A stretch of DNA of 64,000 nt. Origin: AB-629-J13 sp964496365. GTDB lineage: Bacteria > Fidelibacterota > Marinisomatia > Marinisomatales > AB-629-J13. The first letter of the stretch is position 1, and each line of letters begins with the position of its first letter. Positions 18,111 to 26,580 of this stretch are shown piece by piece. The stretch is from the NCBI GenBank assembly GCA_964496365.1, contig CAZBZK010000001.1:1-64000 (forward strand), in the 5' to 3' direction. The position numbers and the translations under genes are program-made. The notes below the pieces were generated by a model. That model searched no databases. It had not been told where the DNA came from and worked only from the letters and a program-made list of their open reading frames with translations.

Positions 18111-18656
18111 ATGAATCGTAAATCAACTTATTCTAAAAAAGATCTTTTGGATGCCGGTACGGGTGAGATGTTTGGAATAGACAATGGAAAACTACCTAAA
18201 CCTCCTATGCTCATGATCGATAGGATCAACCACATTTCAGACCAAGGGGGAAAATACAACAAAGGGGAGATCATTGCAGAACTTGACATAGACCCAAATC
18301 TTTGGTTTTTTAAATGCCATTTTTTAAATGACCCCGTCATGCCCGGATGTCTTGGCCTTGATGGATTATGGCAATTGTTAGGGTTTTTCCTTTCGTGGAA
18401 TGGTGGACGGGGAAGAGGAAGAGCTTTGGGTGTGAAGGCATTAAAACTTAAAGGGCAAATTCGTCCGTACCACGATACCATTACTTATCAAATTGATGTC
18501 CGAAAATTTATTTCCCGATCTATGTTTATGGTGTGGGGTGACGCTGTGGTAAAAGTCAATGATAAAGAAATTTATTTTGCAAATGACCTTCAAGTTGGTT
18601 TGTTCAAAACGTTGGTTTGGGATACCGGAATGGATCCAAATTTAGATCCTTTTTAG
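18111..18656 (+). CDS. fabA: 3-hydroxyacyl-ACP dehydratase, FabA type
   Basis: Hotdog-fold dehydratase of fatty acid synthesis; FabA proteins can also isomerise trans-2 to cis-3-decenoyl-ACP. Catalytic His is in the CHFLNDPVMPGCLGLDG segment (about residues 69-85), with the partner Asp in LGLDGLWQL as in E. coli FabA. 181 residues fits FabA rather than the 150-residue FabZ. No fabB is adjacent. Confidence 0.9.
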   Translation: MNRKSTYSKKDLLDAGTGEMFGIDNGKLPKPPMLMIDRINHISDQGGKYNKGEIIAELDIDPNLWFFKCHFLNDPVMPGCLGLDGLWQLLGFFLSWNGGRGRGRALGVKALKLKGQIRPYHDTITYQIDVRKFISRSMFMVWGDAVVKVNDKEIYFANDLQVGLFKTLVWDTGMDPNLDPF

Positions 18657-18667
18657 TAGAGAAAAAT

Positions 18668-19762
18668 TTGAAATGTGGAATTATTGGATTGCCTAACGTG
18701 GGCAAGTCCACCTTGTTCAATGCACTGACTTCGGCATCCATTCCTGCGGAAAATTATCCTTTCTGCACCATTGATCCTCATGTGGGTATTGTTCCCTTGC
18801 CTGATCCTAGGCTTAATCGTTTGGAAGAAATATTCAAACCTGATAAGGTGACTCCAGCTGTTGTGGAGTTTACGGATATAGCTGGATTGGTAAAAGGAGC
18901 GAGTCAAGGCGAAGGATTGGGAAACCGATTTCTCGGTCAAATTCGTCAAGTGGAAGCACTGGTGCATGTTGTACGGTGTTTTGAAGATAAAAACATCACT
19001 CATGTAGATGGCTCAATTAATCCTGTTCGAGATGCAGAAACCATTGAAACGGAATTATTGCTTGCAGATTTAGAAACCATTGAAAAAAGATATAAAAAAA
19101 CTGAAAAATTGGTAAAGACTGGTGATAAAAATATCAAACGTGAGTTTGAGTTTTTGAAAAAACTCAGGGACCATTGTAATGCAGGACTTATGGCTCGAAC
19201 CATTTCAATAGATAAAAACGAACGGTACATTCTCCATGGGCTTCATTTACTATCTGCTAAACCGATTTTATATGTTTCAAATGTAAATGAACAAGAAATA
19301 ATGTCAGAAACCAGAAGCCCACTTGTTCAGCAATTATTTGATTTTGCTCAAAAGGAGAAAAACAAGTCTATTCGGATTTGTGGGCAATTAGAGCAGGAAA
19401 TATCTTCGCTCCCTCCTGAAGAAAAACTGGAGTTTTTAAAAGAATATGGATTGAGTGAGGCAGGATTGGACAAAGTAGTTCATGCTTCTTTTGATTTATT
19501 GGGACTTCAAACCTATTTTACCGGTGGACCTAAAGAGGTACGGGCATGGACCATCCCAAAGGGGATAACTGCACCGGAAGCGGCAGGGGTTATTCATTCA
19601 GATTTTCAGCGGGGTTTTATAAAAGCTGAAGTGTATAAATTCAATGACTTAAATCGGTTCGGTTCAGAACAAGCTGTCAAAGATCAGGGATTAGCAAAAA
19701 TGGAAGGAAAAGAATATATTGTAAAAGACGGGGATAGTGTTTATTTTCGGTTTAATGTTTAA
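18668..19762 (+). CDS. ychF: Ribosome-binding ATPase YchF (Obg family)
   Basis: 364 residues from TTG at 18668, giving MKCGIIGLPNVGKSTLF, the standard YchF N-terminus. An ATG at 18617 would overlap fabA by 40 bases and add an unrelated leader. Other motifs: DIAGLVKGASQGEGLGNRFL (switch II), NVNE in place of the G4 NKxD motif, as expected for this ATP-preferring family, and the C-terminal TGS-like domain with AWTIPKG, AGVIHSDFQRGFIKAEV and YIVKDGDSVYFRFNV. Confidence 0.95.
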   Translation: MKCGIIGLPNVGKSTLFNALTSASIPAENYPFCTIDPHVGIVPLPDPRLNRLEEIFKPDKVTPAVVEFTDIAGLVKGASQGEGLGNRFLGQIRQVEALVHVVRCFEDKNITHVDGSINPVRDAETIETELLLADLETIEKRYKKTEKLVKTGDKNIKREFEFLKKLRDHCNAGLMARTISIDKNERYILHGLHLLSAKPILYVSNVNEQEIMSETRSPLVQQLFDFAQKEKNKSIRICGQLEQEISSLPPEEKLEFLKEYGLSEAGLDKVVHASFDLLGLQTYFTGGPKEVRAWTIPKGITAPEAAGVIHSDFQRGFIKAEVYKFNDLNRFGSEQAVKDQGLAKMEGKEYIVKDGDSVYFRFNV

Positions 19763-19940
19763 ATGTTAGCCCAGTTACTCCAGTTATCAGTTATTAACAC
19801 TAATTGCACATAAAAATTATTCTCGGAGCATTATGAAGATAATAAAAAACTCATTTTTTACTCCAAAACAAAACTATTTTCACATAGTATTTTTTGTGTA
19901 TTTCCTGGCGAATAATATTGGATAGTTTGCTCTAAATAAA

Positions 19941-20924
19941 ATGACAATTGAAACACCAAAAATAGGCGTCGTTGGGGCTGGGCACTTGGGTCAACATCAC
20001 ATAAAACATCTGTCCAAAATGAAAAATGTTCACTTTACAGGGGTCTATGATACCAATCAGGAAGTAGGATTAAGCATTGCATCTAAATTTAATTCCTCAT
20101 TGCATTCAAACTTAGAGTCACTCATTGATGAAAGCGATGGGCTGTCCATAGTAACACCTACCGCAAACCACCATGATACTGCATTGAAGTGTATTCAAAA
20201 GGGGAAACATGTCTTCATTGAAAAACCAATTACAGATTCTGTTGAATCAGCCAATATTCTTTTAAGTGAAGCAAAAAAATCAGGTGTATTCCTTCAGGTA
20301 GGACACATCGAAAGACTAAATCCTGCTCTATTGGCAGTTCAACATTACAAGTTAAATCCTAAATTTATAGAAATTCAAAGACTTGCCCCCTATACCATCA
20401 GAGGTACAGATGTCCCGGTTGTTTTAGATTTAATGATTCACGATATAGATATTCTACTGTATTTCGTAAATTCAAAAGTAAAAAACATTACCGCAACAGG
20501 ACTGTCCATCATGACAAATTCAGTAGATATTGCAAATGCAAGAATCCGTTTTGAAAACGGGACGGTTGCGAATATCACTTCTTCCCGGATAGCCAAAGAC
20601 AAGGTACGAAAAATTAAACTATTTCAAAAAAATATGTATGTCACCATTGATATGCTTTTAAATCTCTCTGAAGTGTATAAAGTGGTCAAAGAAAACAAGT
20701 TAAATAGTGAGCACTCAGCCAGTTTAGATTATAAGGGAGTGCACCATGATATTATTTATGAAAAACCACCCATCGTGTCAAATGACCCTTTAAAAATGGA
20801 ATTGGAAAACTTTGCCGACTCTATTCGAGGTCACTCAACACCCATTGTCTCAGGGAAAACCGGACGGGATGTGCTGGCGGTAGTAGAACAGATTCACGAT
20901 TTAATTTTGGAAGATTTACATTAG
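19941..20924 (+). CDS. Gfo/Idh/MocA-family oxidoreductase, GnnA-like
   Basis: 327 residues. N-terminal NAD(P)-binding GAGHLGQHH, the EKPI catalytic-Lys motif (VFIEKPITDSVESA, about residue 94) and HDIDILL of the C-terminal domain define the family. It heads the lipid A run ending in lpxB-lpxJ-lpxK. In Leptospira and Acidithiobacillus a related enzyme, GnnA, oxidises UDP-GlcNAc at C3 for amide-linked lipid A. No gnnB transaminase is in the window, so this role is inference. Confidence 0.8.
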   Translation: MTIETPKIGVVGAGHLGQHHIKHLSKMKNVHFTGVYDTNQEVGLSIASKFNSSLHSNLESLIDESDGLSIVTPTANHHDTALKCIQKGKHVFIEKPITDSVESANILLSEAKKSGVFLQVGHIERLNPALLAVQHYKLNPKFIEIQRLAPYTIRGTDVPVVLDLMIHDIDILLYFVNSKVKNITATGLSIMTNSVDIANARIRFENGTVANITSSRIAKDKVRKIKLFQKNMYVTIDMLLNLSEVYKVVKENKLNSEHSASLDYKGVHHDIIYEKPPIVSNDPLKMELENFADSIRGHSTPIVSGKTGRDVLAVVEQIHDLILEDLH

Positions 20925-20933
20925 GAAATAAAC

Positions 20934-21506
20934 TTGAATATTCAAAATTTCTTTTTCACATATAGAAGTTATACACCCATTCCAATTGCACTTGCAATCC
21001 TATATTTTGCTTCAGTTGACAATGCGGTTTTTTATCTGGGTTTTCCATTGCTTTTTCTGGGTGAAATTATCCGAATTTGGGCAGTGAGTTATGCAGGAGG
21101 TGCCACACGAACCACAGAAGTTGGTGCTCCGTTTTTATGTACTTCCGGACCTTATGCGAGAGTAAGAAATCCTTTGTATATAGGAAACATGATTATTTAC
21201 ACCGCCTTTGCATTAATTGCAGGTGCGGAAATCCTGTGGGCAACGTTAGGAATGACTTGGGCTTTTTTTTTAGTTCAGTATTTTCTCATTGTTTCCCTTG
21301 AGGAAAAAACATTGGAAACACTTTTTGGCAATACATATAATCTATATCGAAAAAATGTTCCCTCACTTCTCCCCAGAATTCGTCCATGGAAACCTGAACG
21401 TGTATTTTCTCCTTCTCCGCTTGGTGTAACGCTTAAAACAGAAAAACGTACCCTTCAAAATATAACCATTGTCCTTCTACTTTTGTTTTTAAGGTTTCAA
21501 ATTTAA
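20934..21506 (+). CDS. Isoprenylcysteine carboxyl methyltransferase / phospholipid methyltransferase-like membrane protein
   Basis: 190 residues with several membrane helices. The C-terminal methyltransferase pattern is clear: TSGPYARVRNPLYIGN, then EEKTLETLFGNTYNLYRKNV. The start is TTG at 20934 with AGGAAA upstream. Substrate unknown; position inside the lpx operon suggests a membrane lipid or isoprenoid-linked target, which is inference. Confidence 0.8.
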   Translation: MNIQNFFFTYRSYTPIPIALAILYFASVDNAVFYLGFPLLFLGEIIRIWAVSYAGGATRTTEVGAPFLCTSGPYARVRNPLYIGNMIIYTAFALIAGAEILWATLGMTWAFFLVQYFLIVSLEEKTLETLFGNTYNLYRKNVPSLLPRIRPWKPERVFSPSPLGVTLKTEKRTLQNITIVLLLLFLRFQI

Positions 21507-21515
21507 GCACATAAA

Positions 21516-22643
21516 GTGAAAAATAAACCGGCACTTACTTTTTTCGTGGTTGCAGGGGAAGAATCAGGGGACATTCACGGTGCAAAACTTATTCAGTCTT
21601 TGAAAACGATATATCCAAATAGCTCATTTGTCGGACATGGTGGAGATCGGATGAAAAACGAAGGAATGGACATTATAGAACATATAAATTCTCTTGCCAT
21701 GATGGGGTTTACAGAGGTCGTTAAACATCTTCCTTATATGCTTAACGTAATGGGGAAAACCATCCAGGCCATTGAACAATTAAAACCGGACCGAATTATA
21801 TTAATAGATTATCCAGGTTTTAATTTAAGGTTAGCAAAAAGACTTCGGTTTTTTCCTGTTCCTATTACTTATTTTATTCTTCCTCAGGTCTGGGCATGGA
21901 AAGAAAAACGAATTCAAATCCTCAAAAAATATGTAAATCAATGTCTGTGTATTTTCCCTTTTGAACAGAAATGGTTTGAAGACCGTGGCATTGTTTCCCA
22001 ATATCCCGGACATCCATTTTCTGAACCCTTTATTCCGGAAGAAAATAGAACTCAGTTTTTTTCTCGTCACGGATTGGACGAAACCCTTCCTCTTGTGGTA
22101 CTGCTTCCCGGTAGCAGACAGCAAGAAGTTGACAGACATTGGAACATTTTTTTAGCTACGGTTGACCAAATTAAAAAGCATATCCCGGAATCCCAATTTT
22201 GTGTGGCTAAAACAACACATGTGAATCTCAATCCACTACCGAATTATATTAAAGTTGAAAGTCATAAAACCCAATATGCAATTTTATATGCTGATTGTGC
22301 TTTGGCTTCTTCTGGAACAGCAACTTTGGAGTGTGCAGTCCGAGATACACCAGTGATTGTTTGTTATAAAATGTCTCTATTCTCTTGGATGATTTTAAAA
22401 CGATTTGTTCATGTTCCTTTTGCTTCCATGGTAAATTTAATAGCAAATAAAAAAATTGTACCGGAGTTTTTGCAAACTGCCATGAATCCAAAATCATTAT
22501 CTGAAGCAATTTTACCCCTAATCAAACCCACACCAGAAAGAAAAAAAATGCTTCAAAGTTTTGAAACCGTTAGAAGGAGTCTCGGTCTCCCAGGGGTTTA
22601 TGATCGCTCAGCGAAAGCAATTATTAAGGAAACGATGTCTTGA
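21516..22643 (+). CDS. lpxB: Lipid-A-disaccharide synthase
   Basis: GT19 glycosyltransferase that joins UDP-diacylglucosamine and lipid X. Motifs in order: AGEESGDIHGAKLI, GHGGDRM, MMGFTEVV, QVWAWKEKRI, FPFEQKWF, YPGHPF, LPGSRQQEV, and SSGTATLECA. 375 residues, GTG start. Its stop overlaps a TTG start of the next gene. Confidence 0.97.
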   Translation: MKNKPALTFFVVAGEESGDIHGAKLIQSLKTIYPNSSFVGHGGDRMKNEGMDIIEHINSLAMMGFTEVVKHLPYMLNVMGKTIQAIEQLKPDRIILIDYPGFNLRLAKRLRFFPVPITYFILPQVWAWKEKRIQILKKYVNQCLCIFPFEQKWFEDRGIVSQYPGHPFSEPFIPEENRTQFFSRHGLDETLPLVVLLPGSRQQEVDRHWNIFLATVDQIKKHIPESQFCVAKTTHVNLNPLPNYIKVESHKTQYAILYADCALASSGTATLECAVRDTPVIVCYKMSLFSWMILKRFVHVPFASMVNLIANKKIVPEFLQTAMNPKSLSEAILPLIKPTPERKKMLQSFETVRRSLGLPGVYDRSAKAIIKETMS

Positions 22644-23284
22644 AGTCTGAAACCAAAATGAAATGGAAAGCGTGGTGTAGTAAGTATTTATTAAAATTTT
22701 TATATGGTTCATGTAAATGGAGCGTGAAAGGACGACATCAAATTGAAGAATTGTCTTTATCAGGAAAATCGGTGATTGTTGCCATTTGGCATGGAAAGGT
22801 CTTGCCTGTTTTTATGGATTTAGCTTCATACCATTATTATGCCTTAGCTGGTATGCACAAAGATGCAGAGCTCATTGCTCAAATTGGACAACAAGTAGGA
22901 TGGAGGCTGCTGCGAGGTTCAAGTTCAGACAGGGGTAAGGAAGTCTTTAAAGAAATAATATCCGTGTTATCTACACCGGGAGAGGTAGTCGCCATGACTC
23001 CTGATGGACCCAAAGGTCCAGCTAAAATTCCAAAAGCTGGTGTCATTCGTGCTGCTCAAAAAACCGGGGCTGTAATCATACCTGCAATAGGACAAGCAAA
23101 AAATCGATGGGGATTCATAAACTGGGATACCTTTTATGTAGCAAAACCATTTTCCAAAATTGTCCTTCATTATGGAACACCCATCGTTTTTAATAAAAAG
23201 GATGATTTCCTGAAATGCGTAGAAAATCTAACCAACGCCTTAAATCAATTAGAAACACAAGTTGACGCAGATCTCGAAGATTAA
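22640..23284 (+). CDS. DUF374-family lipid A secondary acyltransferase, LpxJ-like
   Basis: 214 residues. IWHGKVLP near residue 50 with RGSSSDRG and MTPDGPKGPA are the DUF374 signature. A DUF374 member, LpxJ of Campylobacter jejuni, adds a secondary acyl chain to lipid A and replaces the LpxL/LpxM type. Its place between lpxB and lpxK supports the same role. Start TTG 22640 overlaps the lpxB stop; ATG at 22658 is possible. Confidence 0.85.
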   Translation: MKSETKMKWKAWCSKYLLKFLYGSCKWSVKGRHQIEELSLSGKSVIVAIWHGKVLPVFMDLASYHYYALAGMHKDAELIAQIGQQVGWRLLRGSSSDRGKEVFKEIISVLSTPGEVVAMTPDGPKGPAKIPKAGVIRAAQKTGAVIIPAIGQAKNRWGFINWDTFYVAKPFSKIVLHYGTPIVFNKKDDFLKCVENLTNALNQLETQVDADLED

Positions 23285-23290
23285 TTTCCT

Positions 23291-24328
23291 GTGAATTTAG
23301 CCGTACGATATTTGTTATTACCAGTTGGTTTCCTTTATCGGATTATTATTTGGCTTCGGAATTTCTGTTACGAAAAAAACGTTTTTCGTTCACAAAAACT
23401 TCCTTGTAAAGTGATTAGTATCGGTAATATATCTTTAGGTGGAACCGGGAAAACCCCTGCTGTCATTTCATTAACAAATCATTTCCAAAAACAAAATATT
23501 TCTGTAGCTGTTTTGAGCCGGGGATACGGTAGAAAAACAAAAAATACTGTTTTAGTTTCTGATGGAAAAAAAACACTATCAGATTGGTTATTGGTTGGAG
23601 ATGAAGCTCTGCTTTTGGCAAACAATCTTAAATCCGTTCCAATCGTGGTGGACGAAAACAGAGTAAGAGGTGGTCAATTTATCGTGAATAAATTTAATCC
23701 GGACATTATTATTTTGGATGATGGTTTTCAACACCGCAAGATTCAACGTGATGTAGATATTGTACTTTTGAATTGTCTGGATTCTTCTAAAGATTACCGT
23801 TTAATACCATTGGGAAAATTAAGGGAACCTCTCGCCCAATTAAAAAGGGCAGATATTATTTTGTGGAGTAAATCCAATTTGGAACATGCACACAAAATCT
23901 CCATTCAACCGTTTACAAATGCACCGGTTTATGAATCCTCTCTTCATACAAATTCTCATGTTTGGAGCAGAAAAAAAAATAAAATACCCGTTCATTATTT
24001 AATGGGAAAGTCATGTGTACTTGTTACCGGCGTTGGAAACCCCGAAAGTGTTATTAAAATTGCAAAAAACATAGGGATAGATGTTCGCCTTCATCTCCAG
24101 TATAAGGATCATCACGACTATTCTCCGGAAGACTTATCTCAAATTCAAAACTCAACGAAAGATTCTACCAGTGATTTTGTTTTAACTACCGAAAAAGATA
24201 GAGTGAAACTTATGCCTATCATCTCTTCAAACCCCAGGGTTCACTTTGAATGTGAATTAATCAGCCTTTCGGTTGAATTTAGGTTTTCTAACGAATCGTT
24301 AAAAGAGATTGAAAATTGTTTGTTTTAA
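23291..24328 (+). CDS. lpxK: Tetraacyldisaccharide 4'-kinase
   Basis: Phosphorylates the lipid A disaccharide at the inner membrane. N-terminal hydrophobic anchor (about residues 5-25), Walker A SIGNISLGGTGKTP, then LSRGYGRK, VGDEALLLA and ILDDGFQHRKIQRDVDI. GTG start 6 bases after the LpxJ-like gene; 345 residues is normal. Confidence 0.96.
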   Translation: MNLAVRYLLLPVGFLYRIIIWLRNFCYEKNVFRSQKLPCKVISIGNISLGGTGKTPAVISLTNHFQKQNISVAVLSRGYGRKTKNTVLVSDGKKTLSDWLLVGDEALLLANNLKSVPIVVDENRVRGGQFIVNKFNPDIIILDDGFQHRKIQRDVDIVLLNCLDSSKDYRLIPLGKLREPLAQLKRADIILWSKSNLEHAHKISIQPFTNAPVYESSLHTNSHVWSRKKNKIPVHYLMGKSCVLVTGVGNPESVIKIAKNIGIDVRLHLQYKDHHDYSPEDLSQIQNSTKDSTSDFVLTTEKDRVKLMPIISSNPRVHFECELISLSVEFRFSNESLKEIENCLF

Positions 24329-24476
24329 ATTCCGAACTCCTTTTGTAATATGGTATGTCCCTTAACAAAAAGTTATTAAACTTCTTCACCAAAAGTTAAA
24401 CTTTTTTAATTGATGAAATTCTCTTAATTTTCGGGGAACTAATTTTTGAATCTCTAAACAAGAGGAGAGGAGCATC

Positions 24477-24875
24477 ATGCAAAAAGGAAGTGTAAATAAA
24501 GCCATCATCGTTGGACATATCGGTGCCAACCCTGAAACAAAATTCACACCGTCGGGAACTGCCGTCGCAAATCTCAATATTGCCACAAACGAAACTCGTA
24601 AAAACTCAGAAGGTGAATATCAAGACCACACCAACTGGCATCGTTGTGTTTTGTTTGGAAAACAGGCAGAATTTGCCGGAGAATATTTGAAAAAAGGGCA
24701 ACTGGTTTCTCTTGAAGGACGAATCCAAACCCGTTCTTGGGAAGATGATGGCGGTAATAAAAAATACATCACTGAAATCATCGGAAATGAAATCACCATG
24801 TTGGGTAAAAGGACAGAAAAGGGTGGTGATTCACAAGAAGCGGATCAAGGATCCGATGACGACCTTCCTTTTTAA
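24477..24875 (+). CDS. ssb: Single-stranded DNA-binding protein
   Basis: 132-residue OB-fold protein: NKAIIVGHIGANPETKFT, ATNETRKN, HRCVLFGKQAEFAGEYLKKG, LEGRIQTRSWEDDGG. It ends in the acidic DDDLPF tip that recruits replication and repair partners. A strong ribosome site (GAGGAGAGG) precedes the ATG. The 148-base gap after lpxK suggests its own promoter. Confidence 0.97.
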   Translation: MQKGSVNKAIIVGHIGANPETKFTPSGTAVANLNIATNETRKNSEGEYQDHTNWHRCVLFGKQAEFAGEYLKKGQLVSLEGRIQTRSWEDDGGNKKYITEIIGNEITMLGKRTEKGGDSQEADQGSDDDLPF

Positions 24876-25010
24876 CTAAACAGTGGAGGTTTGAGAAACA
24901 AGCTTTCTTAAATCTTTTTCTAATCGAACACCTATTCAGAAATAGATACTCGACAAAAACATAAGTCTCTGAACAGCTATTCACCTAGACCTAAATGGAT
25001 TCGCTATCTT

Positions 25011-25673
25011 TTGGGTTATTTTGCTCTATTCCTTTGCTCTTTGGGGGGGAGGGTTAAGGTGTTTGGACGCCACCATGTCCCTGAAAAAGGTCCGTACGTT
25101 ATCGTTATCAATCATTTTAGTTACGTAGATCCTCCTTTTGTAATTCATGCCATTCAAAAACCCATAAGCTTTTTAGCTGCCAGCGACCAAGTTATTGAGC
25201 CCCTGTATATTTGGGCACCGTTCATATATGGGTTCATTCCCACAGATCGTACCCGATTGGCACCTTCCACTATTAAAAAATCAATCCGATCCATTAGCAA
25301 TGGTGAAATAATTGGAATCTTCCCGGAAGGCACCTCTTTATCCAGAGTATTGAGACCTGCAAAAAACGGAGCTGCCTTTCTATCAACAACAGGAAATGTG
25401 AAAATATTACCCGTTGGAATTGTGGGATTAGAGGATGCCCTTGAGGGGTTTTTTAAAGGAATTCGTCCGTCGGTTCACATTCGAATAGGAAAACCATTCG
25501 GTCCTTATTCTGTGTCCAAATCAAAAAGAGAAAGGGAACAAGATTTATTAAAAATTGGTCATAAAATAATGTGTAGAATCGCCGCCCTGCTTCCGGATGA
25601 CAGACATGGTGTTTTTTCGGGGGAGTCCATGATCAATCACTTTCGGAGACAAAATCGTTTGCCTGATTTTTAA
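25011..25673 (+). CDS. plsC: 1-acyl-sn-glycerol-3-phosphate acyltransferase
   Basis: Makes phosphatidic acid. The NHFSYVDPP segment is the NHx4D catalytic motif (His and Asp about residue 36-41), FPEGTSL is the second substrate-binding motif, and LPVGIVGLEDA follows. The listed start is TTG; coding-like sequence (RPKWIRYLL) runs upstream to a CTG at 24969 with no ATG or GTG, so the N-terminus is unsettled. Its 3' end overlaps the convergent EamA gene by 41 bases. Confidence 0.9.
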   Translation: MGYFALFLCSLGGRVKVFGRHHVPEKGPYVIVINHFSYVDPPFVIHAIQKPISFLAASDQVIEPLYIWAPFIYGFIPTDRTRLAPSTIKKSIRSISNGEIIGIFPEGTSLSRVLRPAKNGAAFLSTTGNVKILPVGIVGLEDALEGFFKGIRPSVHIRIGKPFGPYSVSKSKREREQDLLKIGHKIMCRIAALLPDDRHGVFSGESMINHFRRQNRLPDF

Positions 25674-26523
25674 TGCCCAATATAAACAATCCTGTCAAAG
25701 TAAACACACCTCCAATTAATGTGTTGGAATGTGGTTGTTCCCCAAAAACATAAAATGCGGCTATAGATGCTATAAGGGGTTCACCTAATGGAACCGAAAT
25801 AATGATGGATGGTGAAAAATATTTTATAAAATAATTAAATATTACGTGTCCAAAAATGGAGGGAAAAACGCCTAAAAGGAAAAAGAATAAAAAGTCCATC
25901 TTTGAAAAATGAAAGATTGATTCTGAATCAAATAGCGACAGGCCACCTAATGTTAGTGCCGCCCACATAAACAGGTGTCGGCAGTAAGTAACAGTGTTTG
26001 TAGATTGTCTTACTTTTTCTGCAATTAAAAAAACAAGAGCGATACAGAGCGATCCGGCTAATGCGTAAAAATTTCCTTTTGACTCTCCTGAGCTAAAATC
26101 AATTGTAAAATCCTGAACCACCAACACTCCCAAAAAAGCAAGCATAATAGCAAATATTGTGATGAAAGGAAATCGTCTTTTCAATATAAATATTTCTATG
26201 ATGAGTGTAAAAAGAGGTGCAGTGGTTCCTAATAAAGTAGCGTTGGAAATTTTAGTGAGTTTAACAGCGGAAAAAAACAATCCAAAATGAAATCCGAGAA
26301 AAATACCCGCAACCATCACAGACAATTTCCAAGACGGTTTTAAATTCCCTTGTTTTTTGAACCCGCTATATAACCACAATAAAAGTGATGCCAATCCCAT
26401 TCGCCAAAATGCAATGACGTTTGCAGAGTGATCAGAAAGAAATCTTACAATAATTGAGGAAGAACTAACAGATAATAAGGCGACCACTAACCAAAGCAGG
26501 TGTGGTTTCTTTATTTCATTCAA
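25633..26523 (-). CDS. EamA-family (DMT) transporter
   Basis: 296 residues with about ten hydrophobic helices in two similar halves, as in drug/metabolite exporters of the EamA family. VIAFWRMGLASLLLW and the NATLLGTTAPLFTLIIE segment are typical. Substrate unknown. Convergent with plsC. Confidence 0.9.
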   Translation of the reverse strand: MNEIKKPHLLWLVVALLSVSSSSIIVRFLSDHSANVIAFWRMGLASLLLWLYSGFKKQGNLKPSWKLSVMVAGIFLGFHFGLFFSAVKLTKISNATLLGTTAPLFTLIIEIFILKRRFPFITIFAIMLAFLGVLVVQDFTIDFSSGESKGNFYALAGSLCIALVFLIAEKVRQSTNTVTYCRHLFMWAALTLGGLSLFDSESIFHFSKMDFLFFFLLGVFPSIFGHVIFNYFIKYFSPSIIISVPLGEPLIASIAAFYVFGEQPHSNTLIGGVFTLTGLFILGIKNQANDFVSESD

Positions 26524-26580
26524 ATGAAAGGAATTGAAATCAGCAGGTTTTGAAAAAAATAGGAGTCCCCATTTTTCTAC

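Noticed and set aside
24391..24410. A/T hairpin between lpxK and ssb as a terminator
   Set aside because: Stem is all A-T apart from one G-C pair and has almost no loop; too weak to call.
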